Below, in pieces: positions 43,174-55,250 of a stretch of DNA of 64,000 bases. Position 1 is the stretch's first letter, and the number at the start of each line of letters is the position of its first letter. A program made the position numbers and the translations under genes. Below the pieces are notes generated by a model that saw nothing but the letters and a program-made list of their open reading frames with translations, was not told the origin of the DNA and made no database searches. Source of the DNA: Prinsepia uniflora (Eukaryota > Streptophyta > Magnoliopsida > Rosales > Rosaceae); assembly GCA_032719365.1 (NCBI GenBank), contig CM064867.1, positions 62,680,136-62,744,135 on the forward strand, written 5' to 3'.

Positions 43174-46100
43174 ACCTTCCCTCCTTAATTAATTTCATCC
43201 TCGAAATTCCAACCGACCTAATCTAACCGTTCTTCCCTCCTTAATTAGTTTCGTTCTTGAAACTCCACTATCCTGATTCCACAACCACCTCGTGGAAAGT
43301 AGAATCGACCGCAAAACACGTGTACCCTAGTACACCCACTAGTCAACATAAACCTCGTTTGTAACTAGACGTACCACTAACGCTCTCATCGTATCGACTA
43401 CATTCGACCACGTCGAATGACAGAAGTCGTACGCTCCGAACTGATCCCACTTATCAGATCTACCGTTTCGCTGACACAACCAACTAGACGGTTCCTTGCT
43501 CAACCACTAACTATCCTGACGTCTGCTCCCACTGGGAGTCATCAGACCTCACACCATGATCCACGCTGACACCTCCTACAAACTGTCACCACTTGACAGT
43601 CGTCAGTCGCAAACTGCTATGACACACACTCGTGGTTACACTAACCACAAGCATTTCACTCGACCTGTGTGCAACTAGACCCATTAGAAATACCATGACC
43701 CAATGCACAGTATCCAATGTCCAGTCCACGTCCTCAACTAATCTGATGGTATCAGAACCAATCCGACTACCAATACGCTCTCCAACGCACCACCGGTATA
43801 ACCTATATACCGTCACCAGACATCCCAAGTCTGCCCGGTGTCGTACCTCGAACAACGAACCAGGTACGTACATCTACCCATCAATCAGCCTACAACCACC
43901 TAGGTTGTAGTCAATCACGTTTCAATTATGGAGTCCATCTGTCCGATCTAGACAAATCAAAACTCCAACCCATTATCTATTTCCAAATTCGAATCCGAAT
44001 CCGTAATTTCGTAAGAAATCCCGAATCCAAACCCAGAAATCATATCCATAATCATGTCCAAATTCAAATCCGAAATCATCATTCCGTAAACTAGTATTAG
44101 GAATAACCATTCCGAACCCAAATCCATAAAAAGAAAATCTATAGTCAAGCTCTAGAATCAAATCCTGAATAGTCACCCAGAATTCGATTCCAAAACCCAA
44201 ATACAGAAATCCTCTTTCAAGTTCCAAAATCAAATCCTGAATCGTCATCCAGAAATCTGATTCCAAAACTCGAAACATCGTTCACGTATACCGAGACGTA
44301 TCAAAACCGAACCTATCGGTTACCTGTTCGACCGATTACCACAACACAATCGATTGACTTCATAGGGAAGCCAATCACAACATCACACACAACACCAAGT
44401 CTGACAAAACCCGACTTCGTCAGACACCTACTCCTCGGACAACTACTCAAGCGAGTAATAAGCCATATGGGATTTACCTCGAAAAGAAGTTTAGTCCCAT
44501 CATGCTCCACTCAACATCCAAGTAAGAGTGATAAACTCTCCACCTATCTGGATATACAAATCACGATCCAGATCCACCACTACGTCAACTGACCATAGAC
44601 GTCACGATCGAGACTGTGGGTCCTCCCCAATCACCTCGTATCGATCCTTGGCATTCCACCTAGGAAAATCCAAAGATTATCCAACACGATGACATCAAAA
44701 CTCATCCTACGTGAATGCGACCAAAACTTGCTGCATTCACCACGTCACGTAAACCAACATCGTCTGCCACCAAGCAGAAAATGAGAAATCTCAGTCACCT
44801 AACTTCGATATACTCATCTCCTCCTGATGGTCCAGAACAAATCCCGGGTCCACCAACCAATACACAATCAGTGTACGAGTGGCAACCAACAACATCTATA
44901 TCATCAACGTCATCTACCATCATCAATCATGGTAGAATCCGAGAAGTCACCCAAAATGACCTCGAGTTATCCAATACTAATGCGGAAAACCCGCATTCGA
45001 TTCGTCACCTCAATCGCAACCTCTTGTGATTCCGAAGTTCCAACAAGATTGGAAACAACATACCCGGACATCAACCACGTGTCCCCTAACCAGTTTAACT
45101 CTATCTGAGTTCCACTCCTGAACCACAGATACCGAACATATGCCCATTACGACGGAGTCACACCCCGATCCGTAACTCATCGTCATCACGATCACCGGCA
45201 CTAGCACCAGCACTAGTACTAGTACCACGCACTATCACCAAAACTAGTGTCAGTATCAACACGCCGTGTGCAAAACTGACACCCTGGATCTCCGCTCATA
45301 CCGAGCGACGACCCCGCACCTCTGCTCGAATAGGAGAAACTCTGCCTCCTTCATACCCAACAATTATGAGTACAGTCATCCTGACAACTCATACGAGAAA
45401 AGGAAACGTCCCCTGAACATCCTCGATTCCCAACAACCACAGCTACAACCACTCTCGGTAGTAGTGCCTTCCACAGACTCGTGCAGACCTAACTACCAGA
45501 CATCGCTATATCCAGACTCCGTATCCAACGGAATCAATTGCCCGTACTAACTACTTTGTATCCCACTCAGGGATTCCATCGACAAGTACCAACCCTGGTA
45601 ACTTGTCCAACAATCTCTATCCTGTCGTAACTTGACTAAACCATTGTCGTCTACCAGGTCATCCACGACCTTAGTTGCACCAACCCACAACTGAAGTAGC
45701 ACGACAACCAACTCGGTCTAACCGATACGTACAACCCTGACTGCGAAGTGCAGTCCTAATACAAGCTGACATGACTAGACCGACTAACGAATCCAAATCC
45801 GAATAGTCGTCCAAGTCAAACCACCAGTCAACTCCCATTTCTGAACCATACACCTACGGTAGGGTTCCACGATCACACCTAGAGTTCCCCTGAACCCACC
45901 TGCGAAAAGCAGTAAAATCAACAATCGGACCGACCCTGCGGTCCGACATCATAAAGACGTCAATCCAATCCTACCAACACTCCAACTCGGATTCCTCGAA
46001 TCCGGTTGCTAACTGCCAACTGCAGTAAATCCATTTAACTCAACATAATCTGACCATCTAATGGTCAAAACTCCTAACCAGTCGTCGGAATCGATCCTAC

Positions 46101-46391
46101 GACATCGTGAAGACGATCCCAACTAACCGTCTCACGATCCAAAACTCTAACGTAATACTACGTTAAGCCTTCCGTAGGGTTCCACTCTGCTAACCCTGAC
46201 AGAACCATGGCAACCCCGGCATCGAGTGCCGAACCAAAGCTTGCCAATCCTACTAACTATCGTACCGGCACCCCGACAATCAGGTTGACCACGGACTGTA
46301 GCCCAATGAGACATCACATCCTCGACCAGCATACATACTCCAAGAGCTCCGCGGTTGCTCGAATAGAGACAACCCCGCTCTGATACCACGT
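43174..46391 (-). mobile_element. G array internal region, non-coding
   Basis: 3218 bp between PPT-like AATTAAGGAGGGAAGGT (43174-43190, minus strand) and the PBS TGGTATCAGAGC (46377-46388). No gag-pol motif is readable in any frame. A stretch at 43970-44280 is a degenerate repeat of AATCCGAAATC/AATCCTGAAT-type words. Despite lacking genes the unit is young, so it must have used another element's proteins or been copied by recombination. Confidence 0.75.
46377..46388 (-). other. Primer-binding site of G (tRNA-iMet)
   Basis: The minus strand reads TGGTATCAGAGC, with spacer ACG to the LTR end at 46392. Confidence 0.9.
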
Positions 46392-49191
46392 TGACAGGAC
46401 CCATCCCAATCCCCCCGGGATTAGTGCGGGATGACCCTGCTCCCGTCTGACACGAAGTGTCAGACAAGGGATATTTTCGTCCTTTGCCCTCCCGGGCTAT
46501 CAGAGTACGCCAGGATCCGGAGGAGGCATGTGATATCTCGGTCTCTGCTACAGTCCACATCCGATGTCAACCTGAAGGGCAGTCAAAACATTAAAAACTG
46601 TGAGTGGACAAAACAAAAGTTTATAAAAACATTTTAACGAGAAGACCTTTGTACCCTCCACTAAAAAGCATGCATGCATTCGAAAACCATTTATCCAAAA
46701 CAAACCATATGTGGGACTAAGCCCAAAGCAGATATAAACCAAGGTCGATAGGACCACAATGGAAACGACCATACGGGCCACTGCCCAAATCCTGTGCACA
46801 CCTGTACACACCACATATCATATATCATATATCCATCACATACATATATATAAGTCACACAACCAATCCTGTCACGGTATCCAAAGCCACGCGCGTGCTA
46901 CCCAGGTCTCAATCCGAGTCTTCTCAAAGTCAAGATCAATGTCCACAGACCACTGACCCTACCCGAGGTAATAGTAATCATAGCCTTCCTGAGAGTAAGG
47001 AACCCAACTGGGGGGTGACTCCACTCAGTCGGTGCTCCGTGACTACTCTGGGGTCCACCCAGGCCAACGACCCTCCCCGGAGGAGATAATAGAAGTAAAG
47101 GAAGGTAGACGAACATATATATACATAACATAAACATTCATGACCGGTTCCCCTGAACTGTCATGATCCATAATATCCATAATTAGGTAACATGCCGGTT
47201 CTCGTAAACCGTCATGTACCGTAATAATATAACCAACAAGGGTTCATGCCGGTTCCCATAAACCGTCATGAACCATGATACCATAACAAGGGTTCATGCC
47301 GGTTCCCATAAACCGTCATGAACCTGGGAATCCATTTAAGGTTCCCTGACCTGAAATCAAAACCGTAAAGTGACTGGGTCTCGTACCCGAACATAGGACA
47401 CCAACTGGGCACCGTGCCCGGAATCTGAGGTCATATGCCCGAGACAAAACCAAATGGGTCTCATACCCGAGTTTATCATTTTGAAATCCAAATTCAGTTC
47501 ATTTAAATCAATAAAGAAATACAGACCCGTATAAGCACCGTATAAGGCCGAAACCTCGAAATACGTGCTTATACGTAACCACATACAAATGCACCCATGG
47601 CATCATCAAACAAGTAAATAAACATATAATAAACATTTATGCATGCACCAATTTAGAAAACAAGGTCCACTCACAGACCGTCCGAGCTGCCGCCTCGATT
47701 TGCGTGCCATACGGCTCCCCGAGCCGATCACCGTCACCGGGACTCCCAAACCTGTCCAAATCGTAATAGAAGTTTACTAACTACTTATATAACCCCTCAC
47801 TAAAGCCCCGTAATTTTCCCGTATTTTTAACTATTTTTAATCCCGAACCTAAACCTTCCGATGCCCCGAAACATATCGAGACGGTGTCCGATCGACACGA
47901 AACCAGTCCCAAAATGTTCGTTACATCGAATAGATGATTTCGTATGTTGAACACATCCCCAAAAAACCCTAGAACGCGCCCGAACGCGCCGCCTGAAGTG
48001 GCTGCGCGTGGGAGCCACGCGCCGCTACAGTGCATCCCCTTCCTTCGATCGAACCGGTCCGACCGGCCCGGTCCGGTCCAACCTCTGCAACTGGACCGGC
48101 GTAACCGGTCTAGGTCTCCGACGCCCTCATTTCTCATCCGTTTTCCTCCATTTCAATCCCTAAATTCATCTTTTAATCTTTCCTATCATTCCCAATTAAC
48201 CAAACTAGCTAAAACACCCAAAATCCTAACGGTTCAAAATGGACCTCACGGTCCTTGTTTTTCCGATCATCCCACACGGCTGCTCAGCCGTCCCTAACCA
48301 CCAAAACCTCACTAATCACCCCCTAGCAACCTAAATAATCCATCCTAATCATCCAAATCGACCCATAACCACAGAAATGAAAAATGGATTGAAATCGGTT
48401 AAAACCGATACCTTTCGGGCTTCACGGCTCCACCGTCCACGGCGGCGTGCCCTTGGCCGGCCACCAGCAACCACACATCCTCTCCTCACTCTCTGGTCCT
48501 CTGTCATGATCATAAGGTGAGGGTTGGATGTTTGGGGTCGCACAGATGAGAGGAATGGGATCGGGAAAATGGTTGGAGGAAAATGGAAAAATGGATGCAC
48601 GGTTGAGTGTTTTGGTGCATGAGTGGGTGAGGTTGGCCAGTGGATGGGTGACAAGTGTCACTCATCCATTGGTTGCTGAAAAGTAACTGGACCCACTAAA
48701 GACAAACTGCACTTTTTGTCTCGTAAAACGTGCCGTTGTGAATAGTAACCAGAAACTTCCGTGAACCGTAACTTCGCCGTCGAACGTCCGAATTCGACGT
48801 GCCGCCTGTCTACGGATTCGTATCGTCCTTATCTACGTAACGGTCTTCGGCCCTCGGTCATCGGACCTCCTGGTCAAAAAGTCAACTTTTGACCTCCTAT
48901 TCACCCAAATTACCAAAATGCCCTTGGGCTTCCGAAAGTCATAACTTCTTCTACGAACGTCGGAATTGAACGTGCCACCTGTCTATGAACTCGTGACGTC
49001 ACGAACTACGTCACGGTCATCGGTCAAAGTCCATTTGACCGCCCGATTAAAAAGTCAACGTTTTGCCACCATCAGGGGCAAAACGGTCATTTCGCATCGC
49101 TCGTCCGATTTCGCTCTACTAATCACGGATTAGCCTCACTAATCGTGATTAGTCACTAATCTAACCATGAAATTTGGGACGGGTCGTTACA
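46392..49191 (-). mobile_element. G array LTR 2 (2800 bp)
   Basis: Counterpart of 40374-43173 with about 12 substitutions and no length change. Conserved boxes are all present, 6018 bp to the right of those in LTR 1. Confidence 0.93.
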
Positions 49192-51213
49192 ACCTTCCCT
49201 CCTTAATTAATTTCATCCTCGAAATTCCAACCGACCTAATCTAACCGTTCTTCCCTCCTTAATTAGTTTCGTTCTTGAAACTCCACTATCCTGATTCCAC
49301 AACCACCTCGTGGAAAGTAGAATCGACCGCAAAACACGTGTACCCTAGTACACCCACTAGTCAACATAAACCTCGTTTGTAACTAGACGTACCACTAACG
49401 CTCTCATCGTATCGACTACATTCGACCACGTCGAATGACAGAAGTCGTACGCTCCGAACTGATCCCACTTATCAGATCTACCGTTTCGCTGACACAACCA
49501 ACTAGACGGTTCCTTGCTCAACCACTAACTATCCTGACGTCTGCTCCCACTGGGAGTCATCAGACCTCACACCATGATCCACGCTGACACCTCCTACAAA
49601 CTGTCACCACTTGACAGTCGTCAGTCGCAAACTGCTATGACACACACTCGTGGTTACACTAACCACAAGCATTTCACTCGACCTGTGTGCAACTAGACCC
49701 ATTAGAAATACCATGACCTAATGCACAGTATCCAATGTCCAGTCCACGTCCTCAACTAATCTGATGGTATCAGAACCAATCCGACTACCAATACGCTTTC
49801 CAACGCACCACCGGTATAACCTATATACCGTCACCAGACATCCCAAGTCTGCCCGGTGTCGTACCTCGAACAACGAACCAGGTACGTACATCTACCCATC
49901 AATCAGCCTACAACCACCTAGGTTGTAGTCAATCACGTTTCAATTATGGAGTCCATCTGTCCGATCTAGACAAATCAAAACTCCAACCCATTATCTATTT
50001 CCAAATCCGAATCCGAATCCGTAATTTCGTAAGAAATCCCGAATCCAAACCCAGAAATCATATCCATAATCATGTCCAAATTCAAATCCGAAATCATCAT
50101 TCCGTAAACTAGTATTAGGAATAACCATTCCGAACCCAAATCCATAAAAAGAAAATCTATAGTCAAGCTCTAGAATCAAATCCTGAATCGTCACCCAGAA
50201 TCCGATTCCAAAACCCAAATACAGAAATCCTCTTTCAAGTTCCAAAATCAAATCCTGAATCGTCATCCAGAAATCTGATTCCAAAACTCGAAACATCGTT
50301 CACGTCTACCGAGACGTATCAAAACCGAACCTATCGGTTACCTGTTCGACCGATTACCACAACACAATCGATTGACTTCATAGGGAAGCCAATCACAACA
50401 TCACACACAACACCAAGTCTGACAAAACCCGACTTCGTCAGACACCTACTCCTCGGACAACTACTCAAGCGAGTAATAAGCCATATGGGATTTACCTCGA
50501 AAAGAAGTTTAGTCCCATCATGCTCCACTCAACATCCAAGTAAGAGTGATAAACTCTCCACCTATCTGGATATACAAATCACGATCCAGATCCACCACTA
50601 CGTCAACTGACCATAGACGTCACGATCGAGACTGTGGGTCCTCCCCAATCACCTCGTATCGATCCTTGGCATTCCACCTAGGAAAATCCAAAGATGATCC
50701 AACACGATGACATCAAAACTCATCCTACGTGAATGCGACCAAAACTTGCTGCATTCACCACGTCACGTAAACCAACATCGTCTGCCACCAAGCAGAAAAT
50801 GAGAAATCTCAGTCACCTAACTTCGATATACTCATCTCCTCCTGATGGTCCAGAACAAATCCCGGGTCCACCAACCAATACACAATCAGTGTACGAGTGG
50901 CAACCAACAACATCTATATCATCAACGTCATCTACCATCATCAATCATGGTAGAATCCGAGAAGTCACCCAAAATGACCTCGAGTTATCCAATACTAATG
51001 CGGAAAACCCGCATTCGATTCGTCACCTCAATCGCAACCTCTTGTGATTCCGAAGTTCCAACAAGATTGGAAACAACATACCCGGACATCAACCACGTGT
51101 CCCCTAACCAGTTTAACTCTATCTGAGTTCCACTCCTGAACCACAGATACCGAACATATGCCCATTACGACGGAGTCACACCCCGATCCGTAACTCATCG
51201 TCATCACGATCAC
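49192..51213 (-). mobile_element. G array truncated internal copy
   Basis: Copy of 43174-45195. It ends at 51213 within CATCACGATCAC, where it is replaced by the H LTR fragment. The PBS-proximal 1.2 kb is missing. Confidence 0.92.
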
Positions 51214-52967
51214 GACGTCTGGAGGACTGTCTGCGGACCCAATCCGAGACTACATTATATCTTTCACTCTTGGAATGTGTTCCCTCTTGGAGTCACTCAT
51301 TCCAGGTAATGGATCGTGACTCTCTAGGATCTACGACGTCTGGAGGATACCATTTATACGGGAGAGTATATACACTTTCAAATACTTTTTTTCAAATCAC
51401 AATTCAACTGAGTCTCATACCCGAGCGTTTCAACAGGATTCCTCGAATCCGATTCAAATTCAAATCTCATAGGGACTCAAGCCCAAATCCATCTCAATAG
51501 GGTCATAAACCCGAATTCTCATTTTATAAACCACAACTGGGACTCAAGCCTGATACCATAATTCAACGGGTCCTTAACTCCGATATCACAATCAACTCAA
51601 CCTCAAGCCCGATATCACAACCAACTGACCTCAAGCCCGATACCATAAATCAACTGGGCCTCAAGCCCGATACTAGAATCATCTGGGACTCAAGCCCGAT
51701 ACTTGAATCAACTAGGACTCAAGCCCGATATCATAATTCAATTGGGCCTCAAGCCCAAATTTGTAAAACAACATGGCCCTCCGGCCTTATCGTGTACTCA
51801 AATGGGCCTCCAGCCTGATTTTTCATTGAATCAAATGGACTCCAAGTCCGATGGTTTCCAATCAACTTGGTCACATGCTAGATTCCATATTTCCAAATCT
51901 GAAATCGTTTCATCAAACCATCATTGAAAACATAGCACGTATAGGCATGACATAAAACTAGAAATCTCGAAATGCGTGCAAATATGTAAATACTAATTAC
52001 CACAAACATATGCACTCAAGGCATTCCAAAACATGTATTTAAAACATATAAAACATTTATGCATGCATCACAATTGAGAAAATAAGGTCCACTCACAAAT
52101 CGTCCAAAGCTGCGCCTCAATTAAGAAAAACATATAAAACATTTATGCATGCATCACATTTGTATGATTTCATCCTTTCCAATTCCAATCTATCTGTTTC
52201 AACATTTCCTATCAATCTATGGTTCAAAACACACAAAAAGTTTCTAGAAACTACTTGTGGAGATCAAACCTCACGACCCTATTTTTCCAGCTGTCGTCCA
52301 GGGCGTTCCCACCATCCTCAACCTTCATTTTCGATAGCCACCTATTCATACCAATCCCACAAACATCATCCAACCTTAATGGGGTTCTCGGTTAAACCTT
52401 ACCCCTTGGTTCCACTGCCGTCCACGGTGGTCTAGCCGCCCTTGGCCACCCATCAATCTCACCCTCACTCTGTCTCTCACCCTTAGTCCAGAAACAAAAG
52501 ATTGAAATGTTTTTGGGATTGGTTTTGGGTGAGATCGGGTGAAACCGTATGAAATGAGGAATGGGATATGCATGTATGTGTGTGAGGTGAGCAATGGATG
52601 GGTGACACTTATCACTCATCCATTGAGCCTAAACTAAATATATGGGCCCCACTGAATGACAAAAGTCGTCCATTTTGAAATTCTTGCAATAGTTACCTCA
52701 AACTTCCATGAACCGTAACCTTTCCGAAGAACGTCCGATTTCGATGTGACACCTGTCTACGGACTCGTGACGTCCCGATCTATGTAACGGTCCTTGGCCC
52801 TTGTACATCGGAGCTCCCAGGTCAAAAGTCAACTTTTTGCCCTCATTCAAGGGTAAAATCGTAATTTCACCCTAAACGTCCGTTAATCCTCAGCTAATCT
52901 TCGATTAGTCTCGCTAATCTGTCATTAATTCTTAATTAATCACGATAATTTGGGATGGGTCGTTACA
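51214..52967 (-). mobile_element. H: minus-strand LTR fragment with micro-hairpin array
   Basis: The LTR start TGTAACGACCCATCCC is at 52967. The fragment is cut at 51214, so its 3' third is missing. It is clearly diverged from G and F. GTCCACTCAC lies at about 52087 with ATGCATGC at about 52058; 52081-52110 is partly duplicated at about 52120-52150. A long series of GGGC-CTCAA-GCCC-like hairpins occupies 51405-51880. The 28-bp palindrome is at 52595-52622. Confidence 0.75.
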
Positions 52968-53153
52968 CTTGAGGTTGTTCACGGATGCGGCTGCAGCAAA
53001 GACCGAGACATCACACTCCTCCACCGTCCTGGGGCGCTCTGGAAGCCCCGAATGGGCTGAGGTTTCGAGTTATCCCTTATCTGACATTTCCTGTCAAACG
53101 GGAGCATGACACATCCCGCATTAATCCCATGGGGATTGGGATGGGTCATGTCA
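52968..53153 (+). mobile_element. Element F LTR, right end
   Basis: The LTR-end region has CTGACATTTCCTGTCA (small hairpin), ACGGGAGCATG, and a GGGATTGGGATGGGTCATGTCA-type end shared with other LTRs here. It is followed by TSD GGTTG. Confidence 0.75.
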
Positions 53154-53557
53154 GGTTGTATGGGTTTCGGGTAAACAAGAACAAAGAGGATGAAGATGAA
53201 ATAAAATAGGTGCATGAATTTGGGGGCTGGGCCAATTGGATGAGTGACACTTGTCACTCATCCATTGGTCGACCTCAGATATTTTAACCAATGACAAACT
53301 GCCAACTATACACTTTCTCGTAATACGTGAATAGTACTTGATTTCTTCCATGACCTGTAACTTTCCCCTCAGACGTCCAATTTCGACATGCCACCTATCT
53401 ACAGACTCGTGACGTCTCGATCTATATAATCGGCGTTGGTTAAAGTCCAAATAGTATCTTGGGTTAAAAGTCAATATTTTTTCTTGACAAAGGAAAAAAT
53501 AGTCATTTTATATTAAATTTCTAAATTTACATTTTATTAAAAGTTCGGGGTGTTACA

Positions 53558-55010
53558 ATCTACCCAACTTACAAAAATTTTGACCCTGAAATTCACTCAA
53601 ATAAATGTGGATATTGTTCTCGCATTAGGGCTTCAGGCTCCCACGTGGCCTCTTCAACGTTATAGTTCCTCCACAATACTTTTACTAGGGGAATGGTCTT
53701 GTTCCAAAATAATTTCTCCTTCCAATACAGAATCTGCACTGGTTGTTCCTCGAAGCTCAAATCAGTCCTCAGTTCCAAAGGTTGTTCTTCTAGAACATTC
53801 GATTCCTCACGCATGTACGGAAGAAACATTGAAACATGGAATACATCGTGCACTCTCGCAAGCTCTGGGGGTAAGGCTATGTATGCAACAACGCCAATCC
53901 TTTTCGTAATCTCGTACGGCCCAATGTAAGGACCCACCTTTCCCACGTCTATCAAATCGTACGATATCTTTCCATGGTGATAACTTCAGGAAAACCCAGT
54001 CTCTCATTGCAAACTCCAGGGCTCTAATCCGGCAATCAGCATAACTTTTCTGACAATCCTGTGTCGCCTTTAGCCTTTCCTTGATAATTCGTACTTTCTC
54101 CTAGGTCATATCCATGAGATCTGGTGTCAATACCGCCATCTCGCCTACCTCAGTCTACATATCGAGATCCTGCACTGTCACTCGTATAGTGCCTCAAACG
54201 GCGCCATCCCAATACTGGATTGATAGCTTTTGTTGTAGCAAATTCCATCAATGGCAAGAGTGTATCCCAAGAATCCTGAAACTACAGTACACAGGCTCAT
54301 ATCATATCATCCAGAATCTGAATCGCCTTCTCAGATTGTCCATCTGTCTGCGGATGAAAGGCCATGCTGAAGTGTAACCTCGTACCAAGGGTTTCCTGCA
54401 AACTCCGCCAAAATCCTAATGTAAATCGTGGATCTCGATTCGACACTATCGATTATGGCGTCCTGTGCAACCCGACTGATAGCTTTTGTTGTATCAAATT
54501 CCATCAATGGCAAGATTGTATCCCCAAAATTCTGAAACTACAGTACACAGGCTCATATCGTATCTTCCAGAATCTGAATCGCCTTCTCAGATTGTCGATC
54601 TGTCTGGGGATGAAAGGCCATGCTAAAGTGCAACCTCGTACCAAGGGTTTCCAGCAAACTCAATCCTGATGTAAATCGTGGATCTCGATCGGACACTATC
54701 GATTATGGTGTACCGTGCAACCTGATGATCTCATCAATAAACAGTCGAGCCAACCGATTTTGTTTGAAGGTTTCACACACTGGCAAGAAAAAGCCGACTT
54801 CGTAAGTTTGTCCACAATCACTCAAACCCTATCAAAACCGCTCCGTGTCTTAGGCAACTTAAACACGAAGTTCATGGTGATGTGATCCCATTTCCACTTG
54901 GGGATCGAAAGTGACTGTTAAGCTCTATACTGTCTCTGCCATTCAGCTTTTACGTGCTGACAAGTCAAACATCTGCCAACATACTTAGCGATCTCTTTCC
55001 TTATGCCAGC
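53558..55010 (-). pseudogene. D array second internal copy: integrase and chromodomain
   Basis: Minus strand. 53593-53955 encodes YIGPYEITKRIG, VHDVFHVSMF and a chromodomain with WRNYNVEEATWEPEALMRE. The integrase core contains a 256-bp tandem duplication (54221-54476 and 54477-54720) covering the region of DRWTIRKAIQILEDTI-like residues, so the protein could not fold normally. The zinc-binding region lies at about 54860-55010. Several stops and frameshifts. Confidence 0.82.
54221..54720 (-). repeat. 256-bp tandem duplication inside the integrase relic
   Basis: TGATAGCTTTTGTTGTA starts at 54221 and 54477; both units run through GATTATGG near their ends. Units differ at scattered positions, so the duplication is not recent. 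The left D copy (about 26860-27110) has a single unit. Confidence 0.9.
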
Positions 55011-55250
55011 CCACTAATAATACTCTTTAAGTGTACGATACATCTTTGTCCCTCCTAGATGCATCGCATATGCTGAACTGTGGGCCTCCTCAAGTATCTC
55101 GGTCCTCAACCCTGCATCTGCAGGCATACACAATTGACCCTATTTCAGTAAGGCTCCATTATTTCCGATAGTAAAATCTTGCCAGTCATCTGCTTCAACT
55201 TCTATCCTTAAAATACACAAAGTATGATCTTGAAGTTGAGCCTCTATAAT

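Larger units (their letters stand above)
40374..51213 (-). mobile_element. G array: near-identical tandem LTR-internal units, 6018-bp period
   Basis: Unit 1 is 40374-46391 (LTR 40374-43173, internal 43174-46391). Unit 2 is 46392-51213 (LTR 46392-49191, internal 49192-51213, truncated). The spacing is exactly 6018 bp along all 4.8 kb of overlap with no indel. I counted about 19 substitutions, or about 99.6% identity. Minus orientation is shown by LTR start TGTAACGACCCGTCCC and the PBS at 46377-46388. Confidence 0.93.
38284..53153 (+). mobile_element. Element F: plus-oriented LTR (probably solo LTR) containing the G array, TSD GGTTG
   Basis: Starts TGTAACGACCCGTCCC at 38284 and ends GGGTCATGTCA at 53153. 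The perfect TSD GGTTG is at 38279-38283 and 53154-53158, inside the D middle LTR. F sequence itself is 38284-40373 plus 52968-53153. Everything between is on the minus strand (G array and H). No internal region or PBS belonging to F is visible, which fits a solo LTR. Confidence 0.8.
31921..53557 (-). mobile_element. D array middle LTR, split by elements E and F
   Basis: LTR segments are 31921-32401, 36381-38283 and 53154-53557, about 2.8 kb net, aligning in order with 23337-26196. Element E (TSD CACAA) and element F (TSD GGTTG) account for the two gaps. It serves both as 5' LTR of the left internal region and as 3' LTR of the truncated right internal region. Confidence 0.88.

Noticed and set aside
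43973..44278. Gly/Phe-rich 101-aa frame, repeated at 49991-50296
   Set aside because: Made of repeated AATCCGAAATC-type words; identical in the second unit only because the whole unit is duplicated.
40374..52967. One intact minus element from G LTR 1 to H
   Set aside because: The flanks are TCTAG and CTTGA and do not form a TSD, and H is too diverged from G to be its LTR partner.
38284..53153. F as a full-length element with its own internal region
   Set aside because: All internal sequence is minus-oriented with its own PBS sites; nothing plus-oriented remains between the two F pieces except LTR sequence.
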